In this document: piece by piece, positions 47,061 through 59,826 of the stretch
Layout of the letters: every line of letters begins with the position of its first letter
Numbering within the stretch: position 1 is the stretch's first letter
Source of the DNA: Costus lasius
Taxonomy: Eukaryota; Streptophyta; Magnoliopsida; Zingiberales; Costaceae
Assembly (NCBI GenBank): GCA_027563935.2
Contig: CM050450.1
Location: 33,839,439-33,903,438 of the forward strand
DNA length: 64,000 bases
Direction: 5' to 3'
Position numbers and translations under genes: made by a program
The notes under the pieces: model-generated
Databases searched by the model: none
Told to the model about the DNA's origin: nothing
The model's input: only the letters and a program-made list of their open reading frames with translations

Positions 47061-48018
47061 TATAAATTTTTATATAAAATTAATTATCTATAATTAGTTT
47101 TAAAAATAAAAATGGCTCATTTAAAAAATAGAATATTATGATGGATAAATCAGTAATTTACTGATTTTTATTGACTTATCGTTTTACTAATTTACCAATG
47201 GATAAATTCAAAAAATTTAGTTAATTATCAATTAATAATTTTCTTATTTGGTACGTAATTAAAATTTTAATTAATACATTGAATAAATCAAGAATAATCA
47301 CCAGATGTTCTCAACACTACTGTAGCTATATTTAAATATTTTATTTGGATTTAGAGTCTAGCAGCCTATTTACTTTGAGGAAAATATGAAAGAAAAGAAA
47401 GAAACTTTTTTTTCTTCATTTTTTTTAGAGAAAAAAAAAGTAAAAGAGAAAAATGAAAAAAAAAAAATCAAAACTTAAATTTTTCTTCATTTTGTATTGG
47501 GCCCAATTTGGTTAGAAAACTAAAGGGAACAAGTATTTTATCTTTATTTTTTAATTTATTTAATTTTTTTAAGTAATAATAATCCTTTTATTTTTTTTCT
47601 TTTAAAGAAAAAAAATCTGAAAAAAAAATATTTTCTTTTCCTTTAATTTTTCTATTCTATTTTTTTCTTTTCTTCCCGTTTAGAAAACTCTCGAAAGAAA
47701 CAAGCTGCGTGGGTACCGTCAACACATCACAAACAATAATTCTTTTAGGAATCTTCACTAGAGCAACCACACGGTAACTACAGGATTCCTCAGCCATGGA
47801 TTTTCCTTGTGGAGAAAAGGCAGACTGAATCAAATGTACAAAACTGAGAAAAAAGAACAACTAGCAGGAAAATGTATACAACGTAGAACTCTCTCCGAAC
47901 GATTCCACTGACGTACTGGGTCAATGCATCAATTTTTCATTTTATCCTTTTTTTTTTTCTTTTGCTTTCATCAGCATTAGTTCTTCTTTATAAGAAGATA
48001 CATGGTTAGGATACATTG
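47061..48018. other. Intergenic DNA, 3' flank of the VTT gene
   Basis: Very AT-rich with poly-A/T runs (47390-47660). The minus-strand 3' UTR of the VTT gene should lie in its right part, but I could not fix a poly(A) site. Confidence 0.5.
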
Positions 48019-50726
48019 TTATACTTCATTGATGGGCAAAGAACGTAGTCTTGGACTTTCTTGTGGGAACTTACAGAGTTCAGTTGAATTACTATTCAGG
48101 TTGATTCCCCCGGCACTGCTTTCCGCCTCCCTAAGATCACTCAAAGCTCGCCTGGCATAAACTGTAAACCCAATTGTAATAGCAATGGCCACTATGAAGG
48201 ATATAATATTATAAACAATCTCCACCGGTGTCATGGTATACTTGCGATATTTCATATCTGCCAGCGTTCGTATTAATCGCCCACTGCATCCAACATAAGC
48301 AGGAAAAGATGGTTTAGCGTTCAGTATATATCTTCCCATGGACATGGGAAGAAGAAGAAGAAAAAAAAAAGGCCTCCGGAAAGCAGTAAGCCACATTGTC
48401 AATCAAATTTACACACGAGGATATTACGGTGCATCAGTTCCTAAACCCATTAATCTAAAATATAAATACTTTCTAGCTATCAAATTGAGGTTAAAAAGAA
48501 TAGCAAAGCAAACACAGAGGTTCAAGTAAAAAAAACAAATTACTTTATCAGAAAACAGGAGCAACAAGATGTTTGTCATGATAAGTTATTTATGCAGCAT
48601 CAATATTTTAGAAATGGGAGTATTTACCTACCTATATATATAGATGAAAGCTTCAGGTATCATTCCAGCAATTGAACCACTAAGATAAGGCCCAAATCCT
48701 ATACTTGTCACTACTACTGCATAGTTGAAGATCGTATACGGAAATGGTGAAACCCTAAAGAGCGCAACGACTCGAAACTGATGAAACCAGCTTCCCTCCC
48801 CAGCCAACCTTAGTATGGCAGTCTGCTGGGGCCATTTATTCAACCAACCCTGCAATCAGAAAACAGAAAAGATAAATTGTGGTTCAGTCTAATTAGTCTA
48901 CATCGACAAAAATGGACTTTATGGAATTGACAGAACTTACATGTATACGTTCTCGAAAGAGTAAGCCAATAAAATAAGGCAACACCATGCCAATAGTAGT
49001 TCCTACCATGATTATAAGAAACCCAAGACCATATCCAAAAATCATTCCAGCCAGCCACATTGAAGGTCCAGAGGGAATTAGAACAGCTGGGAACAAAGCC
49101 AAAGATGCAATAAGTACTACAGCAAGAACAGGTCTTCCAAAAGCAGTTGCTTCCCACTCCATAATTGGCAGTAGAACCTACGGAGTGATTGAACACCACC
49201 ATGTAAAAAATCAATGGTGATCAAACAAATTCCCAGTTTAGATGAGTCAAATCCAGAGAGCGTGTACAATTCAAAAACAGCAACACATTGAATGTTAGCA
49301 ATATAATCAGGTCAGCTAGATAATGCCCTACTAAAAGAAACTGGATCCTTTTAAGTGACATGATCAACGTAATTCACACATAGATAATTAATCTAAACAA
49401 GGAATTTGAACGTGTGAATTAGAAGATCCACAGGGAATTAACTACCTCAACAGAAACATGAGGAAATATCTAGGTAGCCACTTGATCTGACAAGAATTTT
49501 AGACATTTATCAAAAGATATTACATGTGTCCCACTACAACTGTCAAAATGAATGGTGATCAAACACAAATTCCCAGTTCAGATGAGCAAAATCAAGAGAG
49601 CATGTGGTATTGAAAACCAGCGACACATTGGATATTAGCAATATAAACAGGTCAGCTAGTCAATAGCCTTCTACAGAAAAAAAACTGAATTCTTTAAGTG
49701 GAAATGTTAATGTCATTTCAAAACACAAGTAGATAATTGCAGTAACAATCTAACCAAGGAATTCAAATGTGCAAATTAGAAGACCCACTGAAAAATAACA
49801 ACCTCTGAAAGACATGAGGGTATATCTAGGTAAAGCTACCACTTGATCTATCAAGAACGTTAGACAATTATCAAAAGATACCAAATGTTGTGTCCCACTA
49901 CATCTGCACTTGAATATCTAAAATATCGCATCTTGCATAAATGATGTTTCCTTTTTTTCTTTTTTCTTTGTAAAGGCACTGAGCATTCTAATTCTTATGA
50001 ACTCCGACTTTTATCTAGCATTTAAGGCTAGTTGAGGTTTTGGACGCATGAGTAAGATGTGGATGCTTAAATAAATTAATATAATAACGTTGTTATCAGT
50101 ATAGTATGGTGTAAAACGTTTGAAACTTTGTCACTAGTGGACGAGGGAATTATATTGGCCAAGTTCAGGCATCAATATTCTCAATAATCTCGTGAGAATA
50201 CATGCAACAACACTATGAGTTCCTAAACTTCCCCCTCCCTCACCCCATCCCCCTCAAAATAGTTGCTAGAATGGGTCCGGTCCAACTTGGGCCAGGATCC
50301 TTCCTACGCCTGCGCCTCAACCAGATAGAGGGACAGAAGGGGGGAGGGGGTTTAAATATATAATTATCCTAGCAAAAAGATGCATTATAAAAAGAAATTT
50401 CATCCAAAAACTTAACTATTAAAGCAAAATAAAAGATGGAGAAATACAAGGATAAGTACAAGGCATAAATAAACTACCTTATCGAAAACAAATGGGATTC
50501 CCCATTTAACAAGAATGAAAGTGAGAGCTAGGATGAGAATGCAACCAACAAGAAACTTCATCCACCAAATATAGGTTTTTGGTTTAGCTTTCTCAGCTGA
50601 TTGATGAGAATCAAAATTGGTTACTTGTGCTTCACTTGGCAATACCAGTCTCGAGTATTCATCTTCTACTGTTTGTAGCTCAGAAGACTCATTGGTCTTA
50701 GGTAACATCCCCGATGGACTCAACAT
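48019..50726 (-). CDS. VTT-domain (TVP38/TMEM64, SNARE-associated Golgi) membrane protein
   Basis: Coding exons 50726-50478, 49177-48941, 48849-48632 and 48283-48019 join with GT-AG introns (1300, 91 and 348 bp; phases 0, 0, 2) to 322 residues. Residues 1-50 are polar; TM1 is about 54-75; several more hydrophobic segments follow (95-120, 123-155, 200-230, 255-280). The VTT/DedA core includes [39 protein letters not shown] and [13 protein letters not shown] (193-205). The C-terminus is hydrophilic. The plant family is about this length. Related DedA-superfamily proteins (VMP1, TMEM41B) are ER/Golgi lipid scramblases; that role is inferred. The Met chosen is the first in frame after a good acceptor (tctcacag, 50740). 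No stops or frameshifts. Confidence 0.93.
49214..49905. repeat. Diverged tandem duplication inside an intron, about 340 bp
   Basis: Two copies begin ggtgatcaaaca(ca)aattcccag at 49216 and 49555 and stay alignable through the 'gtgtcccactaca' block. Lies in the 1300-bp intron of the VTT gene. Confidence 0.8.
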
Positions 50727-50739
50727 CTTTTGTGAAGTT

Positions 50740-53700
50740 CTGTGAGACAAAGCACAAGAATCAGAAAGCAGCAAATTATATATGAATATATATAAAACCA
50801 GGCATGGCATAAATTTTAACTGAGAAATGCACAAGATGAATAAACGAATGACTCAGGATATGAGTAAATTAACTGCTCGTCCATTGGCTGCATCTTTTAC
50901 CAGTGACAATATTGGTGCGTAAAAGAATGACTAAGGATATGAGTAAAGTAACTGCAACAAGTGTATTGGCTACACCTTTTATTGGTAGCGGCATTGATGC
51001 TTCTGTAGGACTTGAGATGTTGTATGATTTAATAATTTGTTCAAGGCAAGCATGCTTGTGATATAAAACTACAATTAGATCCAAGCTAATGAGTATAAGA
51101 ACATAGGAATTGTTCGAACAATTCAGGTAAATGATTAAGTAATATAACTGTAAGAAAAGTTAAATCCTTCGATAGCTTAAGAGAAATTTTTCAATAAATG
51201 AGGTATGTTATATATAAGGAGAATTCCAACAAGAACTACGAAAGCCCCAAAATGTTGAAAAGGACTCCAAAAGACTAGAAATGGAGATGTTAAAAATCAA
51301 TTTCCAATGTATTTGCAATAGCTATAAAAATTGCATAAACGTAGAATCCCCACTTTATTGCCACAACTTTATTAAACCTCCAAAATGTGTGGTGGTAGGC
51401 AATATAACCCTTTTTTTAAAAAAAAAAGATAAATAGCACAATAACACAGCAATAAAGGAGAATAGTGCCACACAAGTAACAATCTTAAAATTAAGCTAGT
51501 GGCAGAATGAAAAAGTTGTCATTTTGCCTAAAAAAACATCATATCCAATCATCCATATTACAGTTTTAGCTCTGACCTATGGATGAATTTTTCAGTAGGT
51601 TTGTGAAGAGATGAAGTTGTAAAAATATAATTAACTAGTCTATGTTCTTATTTTGGAATGTTGAATGCATCATAGTACAGTTGATTACTGGAAGAGTGTA
51701 GGTCGTAGAACAAGATAACTTCCAGCATTTATCATATGGAAATGGGATAAAGAAATAGCTAGAAAGGATAACCATGCATGATACACTTTTTTGACATAAA
51801 ATTTCATGTTCATATAAGAACTTCACTTAGAAGTGCTCATTAGACAACTTTTTTTTAATCGGGATTTAGATGTAAAATAATGTCTTCTTCTGGATTTCCT
51901 ATTTGGCATTTTGTCACTAATTTTTTCACACAAAGATAATATTGACAAGCCAAATCAACAACAGCTAATCTAATTTGCTCCCTCCAAGCAACCATTAAAC
52001 AGGAGAGAACAAGCCAACGTTACATTCTGGATCCTTCATAGATCCATCAATTTTCCTAGGTAAAATATTTTCATGGCTAGTCCACAATATTAAAACTAGT
52101 ATTCTCATGAACCACAAGAAGATAAAATCATTTCATCATTGTAGTATAACAATTTGATTGGGATAAAACCAAGGTTTATAAAACCGATTCAAATTTTTTT
52201 TTATACTGACACACGGTTTTGACAGTACAGGTGTGTATATATACCGATATGTTCCATGTACTGATCTAAGCTGAGACTAAATGGAACCAAACAGAGGCAA
52301 TGCAATGGAGAAGAGGAAGAAGGAGAAGAAGAGGAAGAGGGAGAAGAAGAGAAAGAGGAAGAAAAAGAAAGATGAAGAAGAGGACCAGGAAGAGGAAGAA
52401 GAAGTTGCCAGCTGCATCCATCGTTTGCTATGCAAGCAGACCACGTCAACCCACGCAAGAAAACCATGTCTGTCGTGTGCTTTTTAAAGGGGGCCATGTC
52501 TACTGTCCACTTGTGCAAGCGAACTGCGTCCCCCTACACGAGTAGACCATGTCCCTCGGCCGCCTATGCAAGAACATCAACCTACGCAAGCAAACCATGT
52601 ATGTCGTGTGCTTTTGCAAGCGGGCCATGTCTGCTGTCCACTTGTACAAGCGAACTACGTCCCCCTACACAAGTAGACCATGTCCCTCGGCTGCCTGTGC
52701 GAGTGGATCGCATCCGTCATCCGCTTACAGCCCTATGCAAATCTCCTTCTCCTTTTTCCTTTTCTTTCTTCTTTTCCTTCTTCCCCTCCCTTTTTCCTTC
52801 TTCTCTTTTTTTCCTTCTTTCCTTCCTCTTCTTTCTTCTTTCCCTACTTTGTTGAAGCTTTGGGCAGTACAGACTGATATTTGCTTCCTTGCTTGACCAT
52901 GAAGGTTCAATTGATATCATTGCTGCCCAACCAAGCTCTCCTTATAAAAATGTGCGAAAAACAATCTTGGACACACTACACTATTTTTTCTTATTTTATA
53001 TTAAAAAACTTGTGTTTGTGCAACATGATATGTGTTTTGCCTTGTATGAAGTAGTTACCTATACAAAGGCTTTTTTTAACCCAAGAAGGGCCAACAAGCG
53101 CATATTGAGAAATTTAAAGCTTCCTTTAGAGTGTTCTACATTGCCTTCTCTTCTCTTCTCAACCCCGCTCTCATAGTAGGGTCCTATTGACTTCTTATGT
53201 CCTTTTTATATTTTCTAACTGCCTTACAAGGCTATTGTCTTTTTCTCCCTTGTTTATTCTACCAAGTCTGAGTTTCCAAGGCCAACCTACTAAGGTCAAT
53301 CAGCCATGCTATGCAACTACCACTCTGCCAGCCAAGACCACGCGATTCCTGCTTTGTTTGATTAATACCAAGCTGTTGAGCGTGCTATGCTGAACTCAAC
53401 CAGTAGAGCTGCTAAGTCCACTTTGCTAAACCCATGAGAACCTGACTTGTTGAGTCCTTTGGTATCCTGTGGTTTGAGCTAACATGCCATTGATTCAACC
53501 CAACACAAAGCTGAAATCTCCTTAGCTCTTCCACCTTGGAAAGTTTATTTGAGTGTTCAGCTCATTTATTGGTTGCAAATTTTTAGTTGCACTTGTAGAT
53601 CCCTAATTACTTGAGTAATTTATTTTGTGACATGTTATTCCGCTGCGTTACAAGCTCTAGTTCCCACTTTTTCTTTTTTTTTTTAAGTTTTCTATTTGCT

Positions 53701-54132
53701 TAATTGTCGCCACTTTAAACCACCACCCTGTCACATGACCCCTCCGCATCAGTTTTCCTGCAATAAACTTCTCCTACTGAATATCTAAATATCTAAATAT
53801 CTAAATATCTCTATAGAGAGCAGCTTTGGAACCACGGATATCTGAAATTTCCTAAACCGACAAACGAGCTCTCTATGCAACAAAGAACAACCGATCGAAC
53901 AACAAGGAATTTACATCTGCGCAAAGGTAGGACTAAAGCACAAACTAAAATAACCAGAAATTTAGGCAGGGGAATCTTCATCCTTTTTTTTTTTTTTTTT
54001 TTTTTTCATAACAAGTAGTCAATATCAATAACAAAACCTTACATTTAGGTCACGCGAAGAAGGGACGATGGTACATGGAAAATGAGCAACACATAAAATG
54101 GTAAAAAGGACGAGGGAGAAAAGGTCTCTTAC
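50740..54132 (-). other. First intron of the VTT gene (5' UTR intron), repeat-rich
   Basis: Inferred as one intron from a donor at 54132 (cag/gtaagag) to the acceptor at 50740. It holds a 79-bp near-duplicate (50846 and 50925), a repeat island at 52260-52870, an 8-bp repeat (atatctaa, 53781-53815) and a poly-T at 53982-54006. Further small noncoding exons cannot be excluded. No other gene seen. Confidence 0.45.
52266..52870. repeat. Purine tract, two 136-bp repeats, pyrimidine tract
   Basis: Purine-rich (gaagaggaa) 52290-52405, then two tandem units starting gcaag at 52432 and 52568, then a pyrimidine-rich tract 52738-52850. ORFs on both strands, including KKRK- and SFF-rich ones, translate this low complexity. 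Confidence 0.85.
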
Positions 54133-54330
54133 CTGGCAGATGTCGCCGACGAAGAGGAGCTTTGATCCGTCGATCGGCGAGACGATCGCGGAGAGGGAAG
54201 GATGGATGAAAGAGGCCTGGGGGTTTTTGTTCAGGACGAAGGAAACAAAGAGAAGGGAAAGGAGCAGATTCGATAAATTCGATTGAAAGGAAGCTCCAAC
54301 AAGGCAACTACCGGGTTTGCTGATGCTGTG
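54133..54330 (-). other. Probable 5' UTR exon of the VTT gene
   Basis: GC-richer minus-strand segment ending in a strong donor (GACATCTGCCAG/GTAAGAG). Position and splice signal suit a leader exon of the VTT gene. Its start is undefined. ORFs through it do not need to be coding. Confidence 0.4.
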
Positions 54331-57186
54331 ACGCTCTTCAATTGTACGCTTGCTTGCGTGCCCTCGAAAAGTAAAATAGAAATGGAGCACTCCTCTAGCG
54401 TGGAGCCATTAATTTACAGCTTTGCCACGCCTGCTGGTTCGCTCTGGCTTCGCCTCGTGTTCGTGAGGCCGCGTGACCCTGGAGAGCTGAGTAAGTCTTG
54501 GCTTGGATCTTCCTGAAAGACCACGTCACCTTGGGCACTTTTGCGGGTGATTCAACCAAATACTACATCGCGTGGAAAAATTTCTCCTCACCAGATGGTC
54601 AGCTGTGATCGAGTCAAACAGCCGTTGGTCCATTCCGCGATACCGGCAGCAGCACGGCCACAAAAACTTCAAATTGCTTCGGGAAGAGGAGAAGCTCGTG
54701 CTTGAGCGAGACATCACTCAGGAAAGAGCATTTTTGCATTGGCTCGTACTGTGGAGCCCGCAACAAATTAACCACAAAAGCCATTTAGTTATCTGATTCT
54801 GCAATCTGAGCTCATCATTTGATGGAAAGCTTGGTTCAGAAGCAAAAGTTGATCACAATGGTTGGACTTGAAACTTGAATGCCACTTAGCGTATGAGTAT
54901 ATATTTGACAAATGTCAACTCTAACAAGATAAATATTTTCAAAGATAAATATTTTTATGATAAATATTTTCAAAGATAACCCTATTATCTTGTTACAAAC
55001 GGCAACATTTTTCTATTCATTTAGGTGGACTCCAATTTAATATGCCATCCACATTAGTTATATTAAGAGTAATTACTAAATGGGGGATATACAATTAATT
55101 TAGACTTAAATATTTTTATTTAGGTCATATTGCCCTTTAGGTTCACTAAGTAAATGAGATAGTTTACTCATTGAGCGAGTCATAATATATTTACTTTTTA
55201 AATTTCAAGATAAATATATTTAGAAAATAATTTCTTCTCTAGATAATATGTTTGATTTAGTGAGAAGCACTTATTTTCCCTTCTAAGTTAGATAGATTCC
55301 TAGGATAGTATCTTCGTCAAGTAGACCTTTCATCTTAAATATTGAAATTAGATACCTCCTAGTTTTTGAAACTATAAATAATTAGTCCTAACAATTAACA
55401 TATCATCTGTATAAAGACATATGGTAATCTTATAATCATTTATAAATTTAAAATAAATATATTTATTTACACTATTATGCTTGAAATCATTTGATATTAT
55501 AACACTGATCATGCCATTATTGTGGAGCTAGTTTTATACCATATAGAGATTTTACAAGTTTATATAACTTATTTTTATGTCTAAAAAGTAAAAAAGTTTC
55601 AGTTGATACATATATAATTTCTCCTTTACCTCTCTATTTAAAAAAGTTGTTACTATATCCATTTGACACATATATAAATGACACATTGATGCAAAAGGCG
55701 AAAGCACCCTAATAGATGTAATTCTAGCTACATGAGCATATGTATCAAAATATCAACACTCTCTTTTTTAATAAACCCTTTGATAACCAATCTTGCTTTG
55801 AAAGCTTGAGTTGAAAAAAAATGCATTTTGTCCTAAACATCTATTTACAACCAATTAGTAGATCCACAAGAATCCATGTATTATTGGATATTATGGAGTC
55901 CATTTCAATATTTATATAGCTTTTTTTTCTAGATGATTGAATCTTTACAAGGTATAGCTTCTTTGCAGGTTTTAGGTCACTCTCAATATCGTGTAAAATT
56001 GGTATTTTACTAAATATCTTCTCTATATTTTCTTCAACAAGAAAAATGAGAGAATTAAGAAAAATAAAATATACCTGTTTCTTTTTTAATCCTTTGACTC
56101 TTAACTTCTTCAACAAATTTAGAACCTAATTTTTTTTTTTCTATAGTCATACTTCACAATTACTTGTAATTTGAATTAAAAAAATGATATTGTAGAGTCA
56201 AAGATAAAATCATGTATAAATTTATCTTTTGTCTATAAATTTGACATGAACATTCTCAATTATAACATTAAACTCCAAATCAAATAACCTATAAACTTTA
56301 TATTTATGTGTAAACCAACAGATATACTTTCTTTTCCTCTTTGTCCAAGTTTGGTCTTTTGAGGGTTGGAAGCCTTGTAAATTGCAAAACATCCCACGCT
56401 TTAAAATATTTTAGATTTAGGCTTTCAACCGCGCTAAGATTCATAAGGAGAAATATATAACATTTTAGAAGATATTCTCTTTTGAGTATGGCATGCAATT
56501 AACATTACTTCTCCTTATAACTATTAATTAAGGAATGCAAATTTAAATATCCTAGACTAGCATGCCATGTAAAAAGAACTAGATTTAACAATATAAATGG
56601 AAATATTATTCATTTTATCAATGCTGAGTTTGAACATGCTATATCACACATACATATCACCGACAAAAAGGGCATTTTTCAAATAATCACATTGTCAAAT
56701 TCAATTACAATATTAAAACCTTTATTGCTTTGTAGACTTAGTGGAAGCTATGTTCTACTTTATATCAAGAACATAAAGCACATTTAATAAAGTCGACTTT
56801 TGTCCAAAAGCGAAGCAAAGCTCTACTAAACCATTCCCTTTAACCTTGGTGGTGCTATGATTGTTGGGCAGCACTTGTTCATTTGAATCAAGTTGCATAT
56901 AACTTTTGAAAGAGCTTCTAACATTGCGTACATGAATGAAAGCACCTAGATCTAGTAACTGAAAAGTTTAGTTGCACTTGTCACGTTGTGTTCAATCACC
57001 ATGTCAATTTACATTTCAGACCCATAGCCATTAATTTCTTTATATCATGTTCAAAGGATGGCGCTTTGGCCAATATTGGAAGTTTTTTTTTTTTTTTTCT
57101 TATTTTTGCATTCTGTACAATGCACTTTCTTTCCACAGTTATCTAGATTTATTTGGATTTTTTTAAAGTCACATCCCTTCTTATTC

Positions 57187-59234
57187 TGTTATACCTTGGA
57201 TATTATTATTATTATTATTTTTGAGAGGCCAAATTAATTAATTAATATTTATTATAATCCCTCTTACCCTAATCCTTAATTAATTCTCCCTACGCCGCAC
57301 ACGAGTTCTTTTTCTTGCTCCGTTTTTTTTTCCTTCGGACGTGTGCTGCGTCGCGTCGCCGCTTTCTGCTTCTCCGGCGGCTCCTTCCCCTCCGACCGGC
57401 TAGCATCCCAGTCGAGCAGACCTCGTCCTCTTCCCGTCGGCGGCTGTCTTCCCCTCTGGTCGGCGACGAGTTTCTGGGCCGAGGCTCGAACGGCGAACGG
57501 CGACTGCTTCTCTGTTCCAGACGCGAGCGGCGAGAGACGAGTTGTCAGGCGGCTGCGTTTCCTCCTGCGGCGACTGATCTTCCCTCTTCTCCCAGCGGTG
57601 AGTTTTTCTCTGAGTCGACGTCGTCTCCGCCTCTGTCCGACGCCGATGACTCTTCTCCACTTAGCGGCTTCTTCTTCCTCTGTTCACCGCGCCTCTTCTT
57701 CCCCTTTCCCCAGCGGCGGCTTTTCCTCAATCGGCGACGACCCTTCTCCCTCTTCCGGAGCCGGCTGTTGTTTCCCTTCCGGCGTCGGTGACCTTTTTCC
57801 CTGTCGGCAGCGTCAGCAGTTTCGCTCCTCTTCCGTTTCAGCGACGCGAACGAAGACGAACGAAGCGTCGTTCGTTCCGCGTCGAAAGTTCGACAAAAAG
57901 GTGAGTTTCGTTCGTTCGTTTTTTTTATTTGATTTATTTAAATATGATTTAGTGAATAGGGTATTTATTTATTTTATTTATTTAAATATGATTTAGATGG
58001 AATAGTAGAATATCTAAATTGTTAAGTATGATGGGGGAAAATTATTTAGATGGGAAAATTATTTAGATGATAATTATTTTGGGATAAGATTCTGATTTAG
58101 TAGAAAATTAGGGTTAATGGTAATATTATGGATAGATGTTTGATAGTTAATGACAAGGGTTTATTTAAATGATTCAGTTGAGAAAAGGAGGTAATCAAGC
58201 TTTCAGAGAGTATTCAGGAAATCAGCAACTTCAGGTAGGAATCTTTCCCCTACCTTTGTTACAGTGTCAGATTCATGTGTAGATAGATATTGACACCTTA
58301 CCTTTGAAACTATTCTGATTGATTTGATTCTAAATTCAGTTGACCTCATTATCCTATTATTTGTGCATAATTGGCTTCAGTATCATATGATTATCATGAA
58401 TGCATTGAGAATATGTTTTCTGCTATTCTGTTGGAAAGTTATGAATATATATGAACCGTGAAAAATGATTGAGATGTTATACTGTTATCATGTCGTGCAT
58501 GCATATGATCTCTGATCTGGTGATTTATCACCAGTGGCCTGTTTATCTGAGTTGTAGTTCTGATTATATCAGACTATGTGTTTGCCGGTTAGGGCACCGC
58601 CAGTTGTCCTCGGGACAATACTACGGATGTCAGATGTTGGACGCAACATTCACCGGACTGTCTAGATACAGTCGTTCTATCGTGTGAGCTGACGATAGAA
58701 ACACTCTGAAAATGAGTGCTGCTCATGAGTGAGAATGGTGGCCAAGCTTGATGATTTACACGACAACCTTATGTTCAAATATTTTGTTGTATTATCAGTT
58801 CCTGACATGTAGTGTAGTTCTATTATTGCAAATTTCATATAAATTGAACATGCATCATATCTCTTGGTTCCTACTTAGCATTTTCGCTAACTCCCCTTGT
58901 TTCTCCTCCAGGTACCGAGTTTGCGTATGGGAGGGATAGAGTAGATAGTTAGTTACCCACCGGAGACAGAGTATCATCAAATGTTCTTTGATAAAGACTT
59001 TTCTGATTTATTTTAGTCTTATAGTTAAATTAGTTGCATCGTTGTCAGAGTTTCTTTATAAACTTTAGTTAATAAATTTTGTAATGGAGTCAGTTGATTA
59101 TGATACACAGTGCTGATGTTGAATTTAAGACTATTTAATTTATTTGATTTTATAGTTCCTTTGTTCCTATCAATATTGTCATCTCCCTGGGGAACCCTGA
59201 GCTAGGAATAGCCGGCTTCCGCCGGGGCGTGACA
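57187..59234 (+). mobile_element. Solo LTR H2, related to H1
   Basis: 2048 bp, TGTTATACCTT...GGGGCGTGACA, exact TSD tattc (57182-57186 and 59235-59239). Inserted in copia I gag. 57300-57900 is GC- and pyrimidine-rich and gives overlapping ORFs of up to 217 codons on both strands; none has motifs or a homologous frame in H1. The last 1 kb is clearly homologous to H1. Confidence 0.88.
58604..58718 (+). other. Four-hairpin module in solo LTR H2
   Basis: Stems at 58604-58618 (6 bp, loop tcg), 58656-58673 (6 bp), 58675-58700 (9 bp) and 58702-58718 (5 bp, loop tgaaaat), in the same order as 29236-29345. Confidence 0.65.
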
Positions 59235-59774
59235 TATTCACCTTCAAGTTTATACAATTTTGTGTTTTACTAGATTTATTGTCTCTCACAAAATTCACTT
59301 TTGAAATTTGAAATAAAAAAAGCATTCCAAGATCTTGTTTGCCTTTATTTTAAGGTAAGTTTGAAAAGATTTTGAAGTATAACTTTTTAGAGTGTATGTA
59401 AAATTTTCTTTCTGTACACATTCTACTGAGGAGAAAGCCTAGAAAGGATAGCACCTACTAAAAATGCATTTTGCATACTCAATCTATAATAGGCATATCA
59501 TTGATCATTCTAAATTTGAAGTACATAAGAGAAAGGAAGTTATCCATACCTCTTATTTATTTTTATTTTGTCTCCAAAGTTGTCCAAATTTCTGTTGGTG
59601 ACTTCAAATTTAAGTAAAGTTCATAAAACTAATAAGTGAGGGTATTGAGGATGTGACCTCTCCAGTCAAGAAAATCTTCTTCTATTTTTTTTTTTTTTGG
59701 TGTTGCTTGAGGTGATCAATCTCTTCAAGGCTTGTGTTACACCTTGATAAACAATCGAAGTATAACAACTTATA

Positions 59775-59826
59775 TAACATCACAATCTATGAATAACTAA
59801 TTTGTTATTCATAGATTGTGATGTTA
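59775..59826. repeat. Perfect 23-bp inverted repeat, 6-nt loop
   Basis: Arms 59775-59797 and 59804-59826 are exact reverse complements (taacatcacaatctatgaat...), with loop taattt. Confidence 0.95.

Larger units (their letters stand above)
54900..59700 (-). mobile_element. Decayed copia element I, split by solo LTR H2
   Basis: Minus-strand remnants in order: gag (59650-59240: MYFKFRMINDMPIID, VGAILSRLSP, YRKKILHTL), then across solo LTR H2 a zinc knuckle near 57160-57120 (CGKKVHC), protease (LLDLGAFIHV near 56950), integrase start (TWHASLGYLN), a piece LPTLKRPNLDKEEKK at 56498-56304, RT start EMDSIISNNTW at about 55890, and the RT catalytic box as LYTDDMLIV near 55420-55395. Full of stops. 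No LTRs identified. Element bounds are approximate. Confidence 0.72.

Noticed and set aside
52281..52896. Lys/Arg-rich and Phe/Ser-rich ORFs
   Set aside because: Direct translation of purine and pyrimidine tracts on opposite strands.
54025..54390. 121-residue ORF with a phrase like phosphatidylserine decarboxylase (SPIDGSKLLFVGDI)
   Set aside because: Short coincidental match; it sits on a probable leader exon with a splice donor and does not join in frame to the VTT coding exon.
57315..57996. Overlapping ORFs of 158 and 217 codons (Ser/Arg-rich)
   Set aside because: Inside solo LTR H2, GC- and pyrimidine-rich, open in several frames, not conserved as a frame in H1.
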